Program-made: the position numbers and the translations under genes
DNA from: Patescibacteria group bacterium
Lineage (GTDB): Bacteria; Patescibacteriota; Patescibacteriia; UBA9934
Assembly: GCA_030916555.1 (NCBI GenBank)
Contig: JAUPWK010000033.1
Span: forward strand, 1-6,775
Direction of reading: 5' to 3'
Length of the DNA stretch: 6,775 nt
The notes under the pieces: generated by a model
Told to the model about the DNA's origin: nothing
The model's database searches: none
Seen by the model: only the letters and a program-made list of their open reading frames with translations
Shown: piece after piece, positions 6,018 to 6,775 of the stretch
Layout: the number at the start of each line of letters is the position of its first letter
Numbering within the stretch: the stretch's first letter is position 1

Positions 6018-6093
6018 GGGCTTTTAGCTCAGCTGGTAGAGCGCTTCCATGGCATGGAAGAGGTCAGCGGTTCGATCCCGCTAAAGTCCACCA
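6018..6093 (+). tRNA. tRNA-Ala (anticodon GGC)
   Basis: A 76-nt gene with encoded CCA. The acceptor stem GGGCTTT pairs with AAAGTCC and the third pair is G-U, the G3:U70 identity element by which alanyl-tRNA synthetase recognises its tRNA. The anticodon stem CTTCC/GGAAG encloses loop ATGGCAT, giving anticodon GGC. The T-arm AGCGG-TTCGATC-CCGCT is canonical. It is the second gene of the tRNA-Val/Ala unit. Confidence 0.97.
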
Positions 6094-6097
6094 AAGC

Positions 6098-6128
6098 CGA
6101 CTGTCTTGATTGGGCGGTCGTTTTTGTT
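6098..6128 (+). terminator. Rho-independent terminator of the tRNA-Val/Ala unit
   Basis: CGACTGTCT can pair with GGGCGGTCG (nine pairs including three G-U) around a five-base loop TGATT, followed by TTTTTGTT. It starts four bases after the tRNA-Ala CCA. The U-tract resembles that of the tRNA-Leu terminator. Confidence 0.75.
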
Positions 6129-6137
6129 TGCTACAAT
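6129..6137 (+). promoter_or_regulatory. Extended -10 promoter for the small membrane protein gene
   Basis: TGCTACAAT is a TGn extended -10 followed by TACAAT (five of six consensus bases), directly after the terminator U-tract. The only -35 candidate at usable spacing, TTGGGC (6110-6115, 16 bp), is poor and lies in the terminator hairpin. The expected start is near 6144, just at the AGGAG sequence. Confidence 0.5.
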
Positions 6138-6143
6138 GGTAGC

Positions 6144-6148
6144 AGGAG
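6144..6148 (+). promoter_or_regulatory. Shine-Dalgarno sequence AGGAG deciding the next start
   Basis: AGGAG lies 8 nt before an in-frame TTG at 6157, 20 nt before the in-frame ATG at 6169, and 12 nt before an out-of-frame ATG at 6161. Spacing favours the TTG as start. It is the only convincing Shine-Dalgarno sequence in the window. Confidence 0.5.
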
Positions 6149-6156
6149 CAAAACCA

Positions 6157-6408
6157 TTGAATGATTTTATGCTTACGCGGATTTTGATTGGGATTGGCAT
6201 GATCGTGATTGGCTATTTCATGGCCGCGAAAACCAATTGGTTTTTAGATCTCTTGGGTCCTGTTGAGTGGGCCGAGCGCCACTTTGTAAGTGACGGGAGC
6301 CGCTTGTTCTATAAGTTGCTTGCCATTGTTATTATTATTTTCGGCATCATTGTCGTGACCGATCTTTACGATTCTATCGTTGGTGGTTTTATTGCCTTGG
6401 TTTTCTAA
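6157..6408 (+). CDS. Small two-helix membrane protein, function unknown
   Basis: An 83-residue protein if the TTG at 6157 is used, or 79 residues from the ATG at 6169. It has one hydrophobic helix at about 9-24, a loop with KTNWFLDLLGPVEWAERHF and DGSRLFYKL (25-54), and a second helix at about 54-68, with a further hydrophobic stretch at the C-terminus. The loop's conserved-looking aromatic and charged residues resemble small Patescibacteria membrane proteins that I recall but cannot name; function is unknown. The frame extends back to a TTG at 6106 and an ATG at 6136, but these lie in the tRNA terminator and in the -10 box, so they are rejected. The methyltransferase gene follows after 3 nt, suggesting an operon. 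Confidence that it is a real gene is good. Confidence 0.75.
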   Translation: MNDFMLTRILIGIGMIVIGYFMAAKTNWFLDLLGPVEWAERHFVSDGSRLFYKLLAIVIIIFGIIVVTDLYDSIVGGFIALVF

Positions 6409-6411
6409 TCT

Positions 6412-6775
6412 ATGTCCGGAAGTGCTTTGTTAGATGCGGAAAGAATTTTAGCTACAGCGGGTATTACGCCAGGGATGACAGTGGCCGATTTTGGTGTAGG
6501 TAGGACGGGCCACCTGATTTTCCCGGCTGCACGAATTGTGGGGGAGTCGGGGAAGGTTTATGGAGTTGATCTGCTTGCTGATGCTTTACACATGCTTGAA
6601 GGCAGGAGACGCCAGTACCTGGTACATAATCTTGAGTTGGTTCATGGCGATATCGAGGCCGGAGGATTGGATATCCCTGCGCGGTCTCTGGATAGAATTT
6701 TCCTTGTGCATACGTTGCCAGTGGCACGTCGGCATAAAGAAGTAGCGCAAGAGGTGAGACGCTTGCTGAAAAGCG
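6412..6775 (+). CDS. Class I SAM-dependent methyltransferase (partial, 5' part)
   Basis: The first 121 residues of a gene that runs off the right edge. It has the Rossmann-fold methyltransferase start: motif I VADFGVGRTGH at 24-34 for SAM binding, then KVYGVD with the ribose-binding acidic residue D53, and HGDI with D80 at the position expected to contact adenine. The leading helix region ends in PGMTV, as in UbiE/Methyltransf_11-type proteins. The central motif reads GVGRTGH rather than the common GCGxG, a form I associate with CPR methyltransferases. The substrate cannot be told, and the substrate-binding part is outside the window. The ATG follows the small membrane protein stop by three bases (TAATCTATG) without a Shine-Dalgarno sequence, so translation is probably coupled. 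Confidence 0.85.
   Translation, partial: MSGSALLDAERILATAGITPGMTVADFGVGRTGHLIFPAARIVGESGKVYGVDLLADALHMLEGRRRQYLVHNLELVHGDIEAGGLDIPARSLDRIFLVHTLPVARRHKEVAQEVRRLLKS

Noticed and set aside
1..6775. CRISPR array, insertion sequence or attachment site, including integration at the tRNA genes
   Set aside because: No regularly spaced repeats, transposase or integrase frame, or duplicated tRNA 3' end was seen in reading both strands.

Overview
The window looks like a piece of a small bacterial genome, most probably from Candidatus Patescibacteria (the CPR group, perhaps a Parcubacteria-like lineage). This placement is inference. It rests on the style of several proteins as I remember the group: a degenerate diacylglycerol-kinase-like protein next to a bactofilin, a methyltransferase with a GRTGH motif, a tiny two-helix membrane protein, and a DsbA/VKOR pair. 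Packing is tight, Shine-Dalgarno sequences are almost absent, and base composition is close to balanced. All eight CDS ends inside the window are TAA or TAG, and no CDS reads through TGA, so a TGA-recoding lineage (Gracilibacteria/Absconditabacteria type) is not indicated.

Left block, plus strand: the window opens inside the 3' end of a cysteine- and tryptophan-rich, probably secreted protein (2-640). After a short gap comes a likely operon: arginyl-tRNA synthetase (argS), a bactofilin cytoskeletal protein, and a diverged diacylglycerol-kinase-fold protein. Gaps between genes are about 27 and 5 nt.

Middle block, minus strand: a three-gene cassette is read right to left. It encodes a membrane-anchored DsbA-like thioredoxin with CPTC, a duplicated DoxX-like membrane protein without cysteines, and a VKOR-family disulfide generator. 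The genes are spaced by 3 nt or overlap, so they should be co-expressed. Together they probably form disulfides in proteins outside the membrane: DsbA oxidises substrates, VKOR re-oxidises DsbA and passes electrons to quinone, and DoxX has an unknown accessory role. The VKOR gene ends inside the 3' end of the kinase-like gene in a convergent 50-bp overlap.

Right block: tRNA-Leu(GAG) on minus and tRNA-Val(TAC)-tRNA-Ala(GGC) on plus diverge from a 90-bp gap. The two predicted promoters have overlapping -35 boxes, each with a 17-bp spacer. Each transcript ends in a recognisable hairpin-plus-U terminator, with the next protein gene's promoter pressed against it (dsbA on the left, a small membrane protein on the right). 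The window closes inside a class I SAM-dependent methyltransferase gene, 3 nt after the small membrane protein.

No mobile element, CRISPR array, rRNA or long repeat was seen. The points most worth a second look are the kinase-like protein with altered catalytic motifs, the DsbA-DoxX-VKOR cassette, the shared -35 region of the tRNA promoters, and the consistent non-Shine-Dalgarno start context.
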